Shown: one piece after another, positions 1 through 6,380 of the stretch | How positions within the stretch are numbered: position 1 is the first letter of the stretch | Layout: the number at the start of each line of letters is the position of its first letter | NCBI GenBank assembly: GCA_945787305.1 | Contig: CALZIH010000077.1 | Span: forward strand, 1 to 15,637 | Reading direction: 5' to 3' | Length of the DNA stretch: 15,637 nucleotides | Source of the DNA: an uncultured Desulfobulbaceae bacterium | GTDB lineage: Bacteria > Desulfobacterota > Desulfobulbia > Desulfobulbales > Desulfobulbaceae | Translations under genes and position numbers: made by a program | The notes under the pieces: model-generated | What the model was told of the DNA's origin: nothing | Database searches by the model: none | What the model saw: the letters and a program-made list of their open reading frames with translations, nothing else

Positions 1-2
1 CT

Positions 3-1043
3 GCAGTGACCAAGGTTGAAGAAGGTGGCGACGGGCTTGCCGTTCAGGCTGCAGACACTTTGCTTGGTGAAGATCTCACCATCAATGTGGATATGGTTGT
101 TTTAGCCGCTGGTATGGTTCCGACAACAGTCAACGAACCGACCATCAACCTCTCCTATCGTCAGGGTCCTGCTTTTCTTGATCTTGATCTTTTTGATGGG
201 TATGCTGATTCGAACTTCATCTGTTTTCCTTATGAGACCCGGAGAACTGGTGTGTACACCTGTGGTGGCGTTCGTAAAGCTGAAACCATGGAAGAAACCA
301 TAGACGATGCAACCGGTGCTACGTTAAAGGCCATCCAATGTATCGAGTCGGCTAACCGTGGCGTGGCCGTTCATCCGCGTTCTGGGGATATGACCTATCC
401 TGATTTTTTCATGTCTCGGTGTACGCAGTGTAAGCGCTGTACTGAGGAGTGCCCGTTTGGCGCCCTGGATGATGATGAAAAGGGTACTCCGTTGCCCAAC
501 CCGACCAGATGTCGCCGATGTGGTACCTGTATGGGCGCTTGCCCTGAGCGGATCATCAACTTCTCCGACTATAACGTCGATATGATCGGCTCCATGGTCA
601 AGGCCATAGAAGTTCCCGATGACGATGAAGATAAACTGCGTGTAGCTGTTTTTGTTTGTGAGAATGACGCCTATCCTGCCATTGATATGTCAGGCATGCA
701 CCGCAACAAGATGAACAGACTGGTCCGCTTTATCCCGGTACGTTGTCTTGGTTCGGTCAACATGGTCTGGATCAAGGATGCCATGTCTGCCGGAATGGAT
801 GGCGCTCTGTTGCTCGGTTGTCAATACGGCGACGACTATCAGTGTCACTTTGTCAAAGGTTCAGAGATTGCCAACAAACGTATGGACAATATCGGTGAGA
901 CCCTTGGCACACTAGGCCTTGAGCCTGAGCGTTGTGCCGTAAGGCAGATAGCAATCTCCGATTACGATAAGATTCCAGGTATCATAGAGGAATTTGTCGA
1001 GGAGGTCATTGAGATGGGCCCGAACCCGTTCAAGGGCTTCTAA
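3..1043 (+). CDS. qmoB: QmoB, quinone-interacting membrane-bound oxidoreductase subunit B (3' part; 5' end outside window)
   Basis: This is the C-terminal ~347 codons of an HdrA-like iron-sulfur flavoprotein; the frame is open at the left edge, so the start lies outside. QmoABC passes electrons between menaquinol and APS reductase in sulfate reducers. Counting from the GTG codon at 6, residues 31-40 (VVLAAGMVPT) look like the end of the FAD-binding fold. Two [4Fe-4S] ferredoxin motifs follow: C139/C142/C145/C149 and C169/C172/C175/C179, each followed by proline. Residues ~212-330 resemble the MvhD (F420-non-reducing hydrogenase delta subunit) domain, with conserved-looking cysteines C218, C247, C272 and C280. 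The HdrA plus MvhD fusion separates QmoB from QmoA. qmoC follows after 120 nt, which supports the assignment. The stop is TAA. Confidence 0.93.
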   Translation, partial: AVTKVEEGGDGLAVQAADTLLGEDLTINVDMVVLAAGMVPTTVNEPTINLSYRQGPAFLDLDLFDGYADSNFICFPYETRRTGVYTCGGVRKAETMEETIDDATGATLKAIQCIESANRGVAVHPRSGDMTYPDFFMSRCTQCKRCTEECPFGALDDDEKGTPLPNPTRCRRCGTCMGACPERIINFSDYNVDMIGSMVKAIEVPDDDEDKLRVAVFVCENDAYPAIDMSGMHRNKMNRLVRFIPVRCLGSVNMVWIKDAMSAGMDGALLLGCQYGDDYQCHFVKGSEIANKRMDNIGETLGTLGLEPERCAVRQIAISDYDKIPGIIEEFVEEVIEMGPNPFKGF

Positions 1044-1062
1044 CCTCTCTGTTGTGTCGATA

Positions 1063-1096
1063 CTGTTGCCATCCGATTGGTTTCGGATGGCAACGG
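1063..1096 (+). promoter_or_regulatory. Intergenic hairpin between qmoB and qmoC
   Basis: There is a perfect 12-bp inverted repeat: GTTGCCATCCGA at 1065-1076, a 6-nt loop, and TCGGATGGCAAC at 1083-1094. One wobble and one C-G pair extend it at the base. No U-run follows directly; a run of five T starts only about 8 nt later. It is therefore a weak candidate terminator and more plausibly an mRNA-stability or processing element that sets qmoC levels relative to qmoAB. The function is inference; the structure is directly visible. Confidence 0.6.
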
Positions 1097-1163
1097 AGAG
1101 ATATTTTTGCTATAGAGTAACACCGTTCGACATATTGAATTACTTTCAGGACAGGAGGATAAA

Positions 1164-2375
1164 ATGTCTATGAATGTGCAACCCGATCTTGATTTTATCA
1201 AGGACATGAAGGCTGCAGGTGGTGATACGCTGAAAAAATGTTTTCAGTGTGCAACCTGTTCAGTCGTCTGCCCGCTTTCTTCGGATGGAGACCCCTTCCC
1301 ACGACGGGAAATGATTTTAGCGCAGTGGGGACTTAAGGAAAAACTTATCGGTGACCCCAACGTACTGCTTTGTCATCAGTGCGGCGACTGTACTGCCTAT
1401 TGCCCACGCGGGGCAAAGCCTGGCGATGTCCTTGGTGCAATCCGTGCCTATAGCTATAAGTATTTCGGCTGGCCGGCAGGGCTCGCAAAACTGGCAAGTT
1501 CAGGCAAAAATATGCCGATGCTGATTGGGATACCTGCTGTAATAATCCTCATCGTGTGGCTTATTTCAGGAGGAATGCATATTCCGACCACTGAAGCATT
1601 TGCTCATGCCGGTTACGGACATTTTTTCGGTCATTGGGATTTTCGTCTGCTAGCGAAAAATGTTCTGTTTATCGACCTGATCATGCTGCCGGCTGTTGGT
1701 TTGGCACTTTATGCCTCGTACAAAGGGGTTTCCGCAATGTGGAAGGCGATGTCAGAAAACGCCGGTGTTGGCGAGGCCTTGTATAAGCCATCTGCGCCCC
1801 AGTTTATAAAAGAATTTCTCTGGCCCTCCGTGGTCGAGATAGTCCAGCATGATCGTTTCAAAAAATGTGAAACAAATGCAGATCGGCTTCGTGGGCACCT
1901 GCCTGTTATGTGGGCTTTCATTGCACTGCTTTTTGTAACAGGCTACTCCTTTTTTGCCCAAGACATACTTGGTATTTTTATTCCCTCATTACATGGTCCC
2001 ATGTCTCTATGGAATCCTGTCAAGATCCTCGCTAACGTTGCAGCCATTGGTTTGGTCGTTGGTATAGGTATTCTCTGGGGAAACCGCAGCCAAATGGAGG
2101 CAGATGGACAAGCCAGCAATACCTTTTACGACTGGTTCCTGATCTGGATGATCATGGGGGTTGGCGTCACCGGTATCGGTGCTGAATTGTTTCGTCTGAT
2201 CGGTATCGCATCAATCGGTTATGTTGTGTACTACCTGCATCTGGTATCGGTTATGATGCTGTTCCTCTACATGCCCTATACCAAATTTGCCCATCTCGTC
2301 TACCGCACCTTTGCCATGGCTTTTGAACGATATCGAGATAGTGCCTATGTGAAAAACCCGCTTCACGAAGAGTAA
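1164..2375 (+). CDS. qmoC: QmoC, membrane subunit of the quinone-interacting oxidoreductase
   Basis: 403 aa, with an N-terminal HdrC-like domain fused to an HdrE-like (cytochrome b) membrane domain; this fusion is diagnostic of QmoC. Two [4Fe-4S] motifs are present: C26/C29/C32/C36 and C70/C73/C76/C80. Hydrophobic spans lie at about 117-136, 165-187, 246-266, 288-306, 322-343 and 351-371. Histidines in or near them (H245, H359, H377) are candidate heme b ligands. The protein should anchor QmoAB to the inner membrane and exchange electrons with the menaquinone pool for APS reductase. The ATG is set by AGGAGG at 1153-1158, five nt upstream. The gene ends just before a strong terminator, so it is the last gene of the qmo operon. 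Confidence 0.95.
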   Translation: MSMNVQPDLDFIKDMKAAGGDTLKKCFQCATCSVVCPLSSDGDPFPRREMILAQWGLKEKLIGDPNVLLCHQCGDCTAYCPRGAKPGDVLGAIRAYSYKYFGWPAGLAKLASSGKNMPMLIGIPAVIILIVWLISGGMHIPTTEAFAHAGYGHFFGHWDFRLLAKNVLFIDLIMLPAVGLALYASYKGVSAMWKAMSENAGVGEALYKPSAPQFIKEFLWPSVVEIVQHDRFKKCETNADRLRGHLPVMWAFIALLFVTGYSFFAQDILGIFIPSLHGPMSLWNPVKILANVAAIGLVVGIGILWGNRSQMEADGQASNTFYDWFLIWMIMGVGVTGIGAELFRLIGIASIGYVVYYLHLVSVMMLFLYMPYTKFAHLVYRTFAMAFERYRDSAYVKNPLHEE

Positions 2376-2394
2376 GTTAGTCATAACAGGGAAT

Positions 2395-2427
2395 AAAGCC
2401 GGAGGCAAAGCCTCCGGCTTTTTTTTT
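2395..2427 (+). terminator. Rho-independent terminator of the qmo operon
   Basis: A perfect 9-bp GC-rich stem (GCCGGAGGC at 2398-2406, loop AAA, GCCTCCGGC at 2410-2418) is followed by nine T. Three A before the stem can pair with the first T residues. It lies about 20 nt after the qmoC stop and separates the sulfate-respiration operon from the tRNA/tuf operon. Confidence 0.95.
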
Positions 2428-2629
2428 CTTGTTTGCGTGACTACTGAGCTTCTCTCCATCTTAGGGCGATCACGTCGCCTTACAAGGTTGGTTTTAGGTT
2501 CGTTTATTTTCTCAAAGCTGACTGCTGCCATCTTTATTTATAATGCTGTATATCTGCACGGTTACATTCCCAGGTAGATCAAGGTTTACTGTCCTGAACT
2601 GAATATTTTCTTGTTTGCAAAAAAATACC
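2428..2629. other. Intergenic spacer between the qmo terminator and the tRNA-tuf promoter
   Basis: About 200 nt with no convincing coding sequence on either strand. It is AT-rich towards its 3' half. Visible elements are a small hairpin around 2463-2481 (GGCGA/TCGCC) and an isolated TATAAT at 2539-2544 that has no good -35 element at the right distance. It probably holds upstream promoter sequence for the tRNA operon. Confidence 0.5.
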
Positions 2630-2657
2630 TTGATTTTTATTTCGACGAGGATATATT
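2630..2657 (+). promoter_or_regulatory. Predicted sigma-70-type promoter of the tRNA-tuf operon
   Basis: A -35 box TTGATT at 2630-2635 is separated by 16 nt from a -10 box TATATT at 2652-2657. The predicted start near 2663-2665 is only a few nt before the first tRNA at 2670, a layout typical of stable-RNA operons. The AT-rich stretch upstream (around 2600-2628) may act as an UP element. No other promoter is obvious between the terminator and the tRNAs. Confidence 0.65.
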
Positions 2658-2669
2658 AGCAAAGTTCAT

Positions 2670-2745
2670 GCTGGCGTAGCTCAACTGGCAGAGCAGCTGA
2701 TTTGTAATCAGCAGGTTGCGGGTTCAAGTCCCATCGCCAGCTCCA
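2670..2745 (+). tRNA. tRNA-Thr (anticodon TGT)
   Basis: A full cloverleaf: acceptor GCTGGCG/CGCCAGC, D stem GCTC/GAGC, anticodon stem GCTGA/TCAGC with loop TTTGTAA (anticodon TGT, reading ACA/ACG), T loop TTCAAGT, discriminator T and encoded CCA. The T stem has a C-A mismatch at its second pair (C2719 against A2733). It is the first gene of a four-tRNA cluster and corresponds in position to E. coli thrU. Confidence 0.95.
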
Positions 2746-2803
2746 AGGAGATTACATGGAGTTCTGGGACAAAAGGAAGTTCCTGGGCTCTAAAATTACG
2801 TGT

Positions 2804-2888
2804 GGAGGGGTTCCCGAGTGGTCAAAGGGAACAGACTGTAAATCTGTCGGCGACGCCTTCGGAGGTTCAAATCCTCCCCCCTCCACCA
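2804..2888 (+). tRNA. tRNA-Tyr (anticodon GTA)
   Basis: A class II tRNA with a long variable arm. Acceptor GGAGGGG/CCCCTCC, anticodon stem ACAGA/TCTGT with loop CTGTAAA (anticodon GTA), T loop TTCAAAT, discriminator A and encoded CCA. It is second in the cluster, matching the position of tyrU in E. coli. Confidence 0.96.
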
Positions 2889-2945
2889 TATATAGCGCAG
2901 GCTAGATGCCTGTATTTTTCGCTCCATTATTGTTTGCTTAGTTAA

Positions 2946-3021
2946 GCGGGAATAGCTCAATTGGTAGAGCATCAGCCTTCCAAGCTGAGGGTTGCGGGTT
3001 CGAGTCTCGTTTCCCGCTCCA
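2946..3021 (+). tRNA. tRNA-Gly (anticodon TCC)
   Basis: Acceptor GCGGGAA/TTCCCGC, D stem GCTC/GAGC, anticodon stem TCAGC/GCTGA with loop CTTCCAA (anticodon TCC, reading GGA/GGG), T loop TTCGAGT, discriminator T and encoded CCA. The T stem contains two G-U pairs. It is third in the cluster, like glyT in E. coli. Confidence 0.96.
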
Positions 3022-3077
3022 TACAAGTAGACAATGAATAGGGGCGTTGTTGTATTTATCCCACAGTGATTTTTCGG

Positions 3078-3152
3078 GCCCACGTAACTCAGTGGTAGAG
3101 TACCTCCTTGGTAAGGAGGAAGTCACCGGTTCAAGTCCGGTCGTGGGCTCCA
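3078..3152 (+). tRNA. tRNA-Thr (anticodon GGT)
   Basis: Acceptor GCCCACG/CGTGGGC, anticodon stem CCTCC/GGAGG with loop TTGGTAA (anticodon GGT, reading ACC/ACU), T stem ACCGG/CCGGT with loop TTCAAGT, discriminator T and encoded CCA. It is the last tRNA before tuf, 63 nt upstream, like thrT in E. coli. It is probably cut from a tRNA-tuf precursor. Confidence 0.96.
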
Positions 3153-3215
3153 CTATCAGTCGGTTTTTCTGTGCATCGACTGGCATGTTGAATTCTTGTC
3201 TGAGGAGACACGGTT

Positions 3216-4406
3216 ATGGCAAAGGAAAAATTTGAGCGGACAAAGCCGCATGTCAATGTAGGAACCATAGGCCATATCGATCATGGCAAAACCACCCTGA
3301 CGGCAGCAATCACCCGTGTGCTTTCAACCAAGGGTCAGGCCGATTTTACTGATTTCAGTGATATCGACAAGGCGCCTGAGGAGAAAGAACGTGGTATCAC
3401 CATTGCTACCGCCCATGTAGAATATGAGACCGAGAACCGTCATTACGCGCATGTGGATTGTCCCGGCCATGCTGACTATATAAAGAACATGATCACCGGT
3501 GCAGCGCAGATGGATGGCGCTATCCTTGTGGTAGGAGCCGATGACGGCCCCATGCCCCAGACCCGTGAGCATATCCTTCTTGCCCGCCAGGTTGGTGTTC
3601 CTTCCATGGTTGTGTTTTTAAACAAATGCGACATGGTTGATGATGAGGAACTCATCGAGTTGGTTGAGATGGAGTTGCGCGAGTTGCTTGATAAATACGA
3701 GTTTCCCGGCGACGATACCCCGATCATTCATGGTTCAGCCCTGCAGGCCCTTGAGAATCCGGAGGATGAAGGAAAATCCAAATGCATCTGGGACCTGATG
3801 GAAGCTGTTGACTCATGGGTGCCGGAACCTGAGCGCGATGTAGATAAGCCGTTTCTGATGCCGGTTGAAGATGTGTTCTCCATCTCCGGTCGCGGGACGG
3901 TTGCAACCGGTCGTGTTGAGCGCGGCATTATCCATGTTGGTGATGAGATCGAGATTGTCGGAATCCGTGATACCGAGAAGACGACCATTACCGGTGTTGA
4001 AATGTTCCGTAAGCTTCTTGATGAGGGACAGGCTGGTGACAATATAGGCGCCCTGTTGCGTGGAACCAAGCGTGAAGAGGTTGTTCGCGGTCAGGTTCTT
4101 GCCGCTCCTGGCACCATTAATCCGCATAAGAAATTCAAGGCCGAGGCATACATCCTGACCAAAGAAGAGGGTGGTCGTCATACCCCGTTTTTCAACGGCT
4201 ATCGTCCTCAGTTTTACTTCCGGACAACGGATGTGACTGGAGTGTGTACACTTGAAGAAGGTGTAGAGATGGTTATGCCCGGTGATAATATTCACATCAC
4301 CGGCGAGCTGATCACCCCTATCGCCATGGAAGAAGGGCTGCGCTTTGCTATCCGTGAAGGCGGTCGTACTGTTGGCGCCGGCGTCATCAGCGAAATTATC
4401 GAGTAG
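3216..4406 (+). CDS. tuf: Elongation factor Tu
   Basis: 396 aa, full length. It is the GTPase that carries aminoacyl-tRNA to the ribosomal A site. GTP-binding motifs are intact: the P-loop GHIDHGKT at residues 19-26, switch region RGITI, DCPGH, and NKCD. The two C-terminal beta-barrel domains follow (for example GRGTVATGRVERG and TGVCTLEEGVEMVMPGDN), ending in VISEIIE. The ATG at 3216 has GAGGAG at 3202-3207, eight nt upstream. The gene follows the four tRNAs with no intervening terminator, so co-transcription is likely, as for E. coli tufB. The stop codon lies inside a candidate terminator stem. Confidence 0.98.
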   Translation: MAKEKFERTKPHVNVGTIGHIDHGKTTLTAAITRVLSTKGQADFTDFSDIDKAPEEKERGITIATAHVEYETENRHYAHVDCPGHADYIKNMITGAAQMDGAILVVGADDGPMPQTREHILLARQVGVPSMVVFLNKCDMVDDEELIELVEMELRELLDKYEFPGDDTPIIHGSALQALENPEDEGKSKCIWDLMEAVDSWVPEPERDVDKPFLMPVEDVFSISGRGTVATGRVERGIIHVGDEIEIVGIRDTEKTTITGVEMFRKLLDEGQAGDNIGALLRGTKREEVVRGQVLAAPGTINPHKKFKAEAYILTKEEGGRHTPFFNGYRPQFYFRTTDVTGVCTLEEGVEMVMPGDNIHITGELITPIAMEEGLRFAIREGGRTVGAGVISEIIE

Positions 4407-4437
4407 AGTGCTACTCCCTTAGGGCTACTCTTTTTTT
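4401..4437 (+). terminator. Candidate terminator or attenuator overlapping the tuf stop codon
   Basis: GAGTAG at 4401-4406 contains the TAG stop. It can pair with CTACTC at 4425-4430, which is followed by seven T; a short CCC/GGG hairpin (4416-4424) stacks inside. The same GAGTAG can instead pair with a nearer CTACTC (4411-4416) across a 4-nt loop. The stem is short and only half GC, so termination is likely partial, giving some read-through into rpmG. Confidence 0.5.
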
Positions 4438-4487
4438 CCTGCGATTACGAATTTGGTAAAAATGCAGGATAGGAACAAGGTTTATCG

Positions 4488-4637
4488 ATGAGAGATATCA
4501 TTACCCTTGCATGTAAAGATTGCAAGCAGCGCAATTACACAACGACAAAAAATAAGCGTACAATTCCACATAAGTTGGAGCTGAAAAAGTTTTGTCCTTT
4601 TTGTAAAACCCATACAGCGCATAAGGAAACCAAATAG
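4488..4637 (+). CDS. rpmG: 50S ribosomal protein L33
   Basis: A 49-aa protein beginning MRDIITLACKDCKQRNYTTT. It has the zinc-binding (C+) form of L33: a CxxC pair at residues 9 and 12 (CKDC) and a second near 37 and 40 (CPFC). The length is normal for the family. The ATG follows AGGAACAAGG at 4471-4480, which holds a usable Shine-Dalgarno sequence (AAGG, 7 nt spacing). rpmG between tuf and secE is a common bacterial arrangement. It is too short for a typical 60-codon ORF cutoff and easily missed. Confidence 0.96.
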   Translation: MRDIITLACKDCKQRNYTTTKNKRTIPHKLELKKFCPFCKTHTAHKETK

Positions 4638-4685
4638 ACAAACACATCGTATACTCGGTTTAAATAGTAGTTAAGCGATAAGTGT

Positions 4686-4762
4686 AGGCCAGTAGCTCCA
4701 ATTGGTAGAGCATCGGACTCCAAATCCGAGGGCTGGGGGTTCGAATCCCTCCTGGCCTGCCA
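4686..4762 (+). tRNA. tRNA-Trp (anticodon CCA)
   Basis: Acceptor AGGCCAG/CTGGCCT, D stem GCTC/GAGC, anticodon stem TCGGA/TCCGA with loop CTCCAAA (anticodon CCA, reading UGG), T loop TTCGAAT, discriminator G and encoded CCA. It lies between rpmG and secE, a frequent location for tRNA-Trp in bacteria, and is probably co-transcribed with them. Confidence 0.97.
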
Positions 4763-4903
4763 ACTTTGTGAAAAGGTTATGCACTATTGATCGAGTACAG
4801 CGCGCTACTCATTGGTAGTCGCTGAATCTCAATGGATTCAGGTAGCCTTTCCATCTGGCTGGAATCGAGTGGACGACCTGTTAACGTATTGGTTAAAAAA
4901 CTA

Positions 4904-5176
4904 ATGACAAGCAACAAAAAAGGACAATCAGCTAAAGGAAAGCAGGCAGGTAAGGTGGCGAAGGGAGAATCACCCCAGGCATCGCCTTTTTCACCTCATG
5001 CCATCCGTGAGTTTGTCCAACAGGTACAAGCTGAATTTAAGAAAATCGTCTGGCCGGATAAAAAGGTAACGATGGGGCTGACTGGGTTCGTCATTGTTCT
5101 TGTATTTGTGTTATCCATTTATCTTGGTTCTGTTGATCTCCTTCTCGGCAAGCTTGTTTCTTCAGTTCTTCAATAG
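4904..5176 (+). CDS. secE: Preprotein translocase subunit SecE
   Basis: A 90-aa single-span SecE. The protein has a basic N-terminus rich in Lys, Gly and Ser, the conserved amphipathic segment with KKIVWPDKKV, and one C-terminal transmembrane helix (GFVIVLVFVLSIYL). It clamps SecY in the inner-membrane Sec channel. The frame is open further upstream to an ATG at 4832. I prefer the ATG at 4904 because SecE homology and the basic start fit there and the extra 24 residues look non-coding. Neither start has a good Shine-Dalgarno sequence, so the start is uncertain. nusG follows after 18 nt. Confidence 0.92.
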   Translation: MTSNKKGQSAKGKQAGKVAKGESPQASPFSPHAIREFVQQVQAEFKKIVWPDKKVTMGLTGFVIVLVFVLSIYLGSVDLLLGKLVSSVLQ

Positions 5177-5194
5177 CAGCAACAGGCTTTTTCA

Positions 5195-5758
5195 ATGGCA
5201 AAAAAATGGTACATTGTTCACACCCACACCGGGTTTGAGAGCAAGGTCAAGGCTACCCTCGAGGAACGTATTCGATCAGCCGAACAGGAAGAACTGTTTG
5301 GTGACATCCTTGTTCCCACTGAGCAAGTTGTTGAGATGGTCAAGGGCAAGAGGAAGACTTCTGATCGAAAATTTTTTCCTGGATATATTTTGGTTCAGAT
5401 GGAAATGAACCAGCACAGTTGGCATACGGTCCAGGAGACACCCAGGGTGACAGGGTTTGTTGGGGTTAATGCAAATCAACCCATTGCCGGTAAAGATTTG
5501 CACACCCTGATTCCATCGCTTACCGATGAAGAGGCTCAAAAAATTATTGGTCGCATCGAGGAAGGGGCAAGTGCGCCTAAGCCTAAAGTTATTTTTGCTG
5601 AAGGTGATGCCGTGCGTGTTATTGACGGACCATTTGCCAATTTTCAAGGCGTTATTGAGGAAGTATACCCAGATAAAGGCAGGGTTAAAGTTATGGTTTC
5701 CATTTTCGGTCGATCAACCCCGGTGGAACTTGAATATATACAGGTAAGTAATAATTGA
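5195..5758 (+). CDS. nusG: Transcription termination/antitermination factor NusG
   Basis: 187 aa. The N-terminal NGN domain (about residues 1-105, beginning MAKKWYIVHTHTGFE, with RKFFPGYILVQM) binds RNA polymerase across the cleft. The C-terminal KOW domain (about residues 135-185, GDAVRVIDGPFANFQGVIEE) contacts Rho or ribosomal protein S10. The length is normal. The start is fixed by homology; only a weak Shine-Dalgarno sequence (AACAGG) precedes it. secE-nusG is the standard pair. Confidence 0.97.
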   Translation: MAKKWYIVHTHTGFESKVKATLEERIRSAEQEELFGDILVPTEQVVEMVKGKRKTSDRKFFPGYILVQMEMNQHSWHTVQETPRVTGFVGVNANQPIAGKDLHTLIPSLTDEEAQKIIGRIEEGASAPKPKVIFAEGDAVRVIDGPFANFQGVIEEVYPDKGRVKVMVSIFGRSTPVELEYIQVSNN

Positions 5759-5886
5759 CGAAATGTGTAAATAAATCGTCCGTCATAAGGGAAGCTACAA
5801 CGTAGGTCTACATTGACTGGAGCAGGTATCGGTTTTTTACAAAGCAGAAAATAGTACTCCAGGTAATAACCATGGAGGAGTAATCA
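5759..5886 (+). promoter_or_regulatory. nusG-rplK leader region
   Basis: A 128-nt spacer with no open reading frame of note. It holds an inverted repeat CTGGAG (5817-5822) / CTCCAG (5857-5862) enclosing 34 nt with a T6 run, and short CTAC/GTAG repeats near 5795-5810. In E. coli the mRNA site for L1 autoregulation lies upstream of rplK. An L1-binding structure here is plausible, but I cannot recognise the motif with confidence. Confidence 0.3.
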
Positions 5887-6312
5887 ATGGCAAAAAAAAT
5901 ACAATCATACATAAAACTGCAGATTCCCGCTGGTAAAGCAAACCCTTCACCGCCTGTTGGTCCCGCGCTTGGGCAGCATGGTGTGAATATAATGGATTTC
6001 TGCAAGGCGTTTAATGCCAAGACCCAGTCTGCAGGAGATACTATTATACCGGTTGTTATAACCGTGTATAATGATCGTTCCTTCAGCTTTATTACCAAAA
6101 CACCTCCGGCTTCGGTTCTGCTTCTTAAGGCCGCTGGTATTGCAAAGGGATCGAGTAACCCTAAACGGGAGCGTGTTGCCGAACTGGGCAAGGATAAAAT
6201 CAAAGAAATAGCAGAGATTAAAATGCCTGATTTGAATGCCTACGATATTGACCACGCCGTACGTATTGTCGAAGGAACAGCTCGAAGCTGCGGAATTACC
6301 GTTGTAGATTAA
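5887..6312 (+). CDS. rplK: 50S ribosomal protein L11
   Basis: 141 aa. The N-terminal domain carries the PPVGPALGQHGVNIMDFCK signature, which includes the thiostrepton-binding proline region. The C-terminal domain (about 70-141) binds the GTPase-associated centre of 23S rRNA and ends in VEGTARSCGITVVD. L11 forms the stalk base with L10/L12 and is needed for RelA activation. The start has a strong GGAGGAG at 5874-5880. rplA follows after 68 nt. Confidence 0.98.
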   Translation: MAKKIQSYIKLQIPAGKANPSPPVGPALGQHGVNIMDFCKAFNAKTQSAGDTIIPVVITVYNDRSFSFITKTPPASVLLLKAAGIAKGSSNPKRERVAELGKDKIKEIAEIKMPDLNAYDIDHAVRIVEGTARSCGITVVD

Positions 6313-6333
6313 GCTGTAAAAATAATTCGTTTA

Positions 6334-6360
6334 CCTGCATACATGCCCCGGTATGCCAGG
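6334..6360 (+). promoter_or_regulatory. Hairpin immediately upstream of the rplA ribosome-binding site
   Basis: CCTGCATAC at 6334-6342 pairs with GTATGCCAGG at 6351-6360 with a single bulged C, around an 8-nt loop. It ends 10 nt before the Shine-Dalgarno sequence of rplA. It could tune rplA translation or mRNA processing; its role is unknown. Confidence 0.4.
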
Positions 6361-6380
6361 GAGAAGAGAGAGGGGATCTC

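Noticed and set aside
1..6. CTGCAG (a PstI site) exactly at the left edge as a sign of a clone boundary
   Set aside because: A hexamer at the edge can occur by chance, and qmoB reads straight from the first full codon; I draw no conclusion from it.
2796..3186. Two antisense ORFs (2796-3083 and 2938-3186) with peptides such as GNETRTRNPQLGR and TTGLEPVTSSLP
   Set aside because: They are reverse translations of the tRNA genes. Such peptides recur in databases as spurious proteins from antisense tRNA sequence.
3047..3235. A + strand ORF containing NSVVEYLLGKEEVTGSSPVV
   Set aside because: It is a translation through tRNA-Thr(GGT) into the tuf start region, another familiar false protein from tRNA sequence.
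4832..4903. Longer SecE start at the ATG 4832
   Set aside because: The extra 24 residues do not resemble SecE, the upstream ATG lies in a hairpin, and no Shine-Dalgarno sequence supports it; it remains possible.
5094..5408. A 104-codon + strand ORF overlapping secE and nusG
   Set aside because: It is an out-of-frame shadow of secE and nusG, both of which are well supported.
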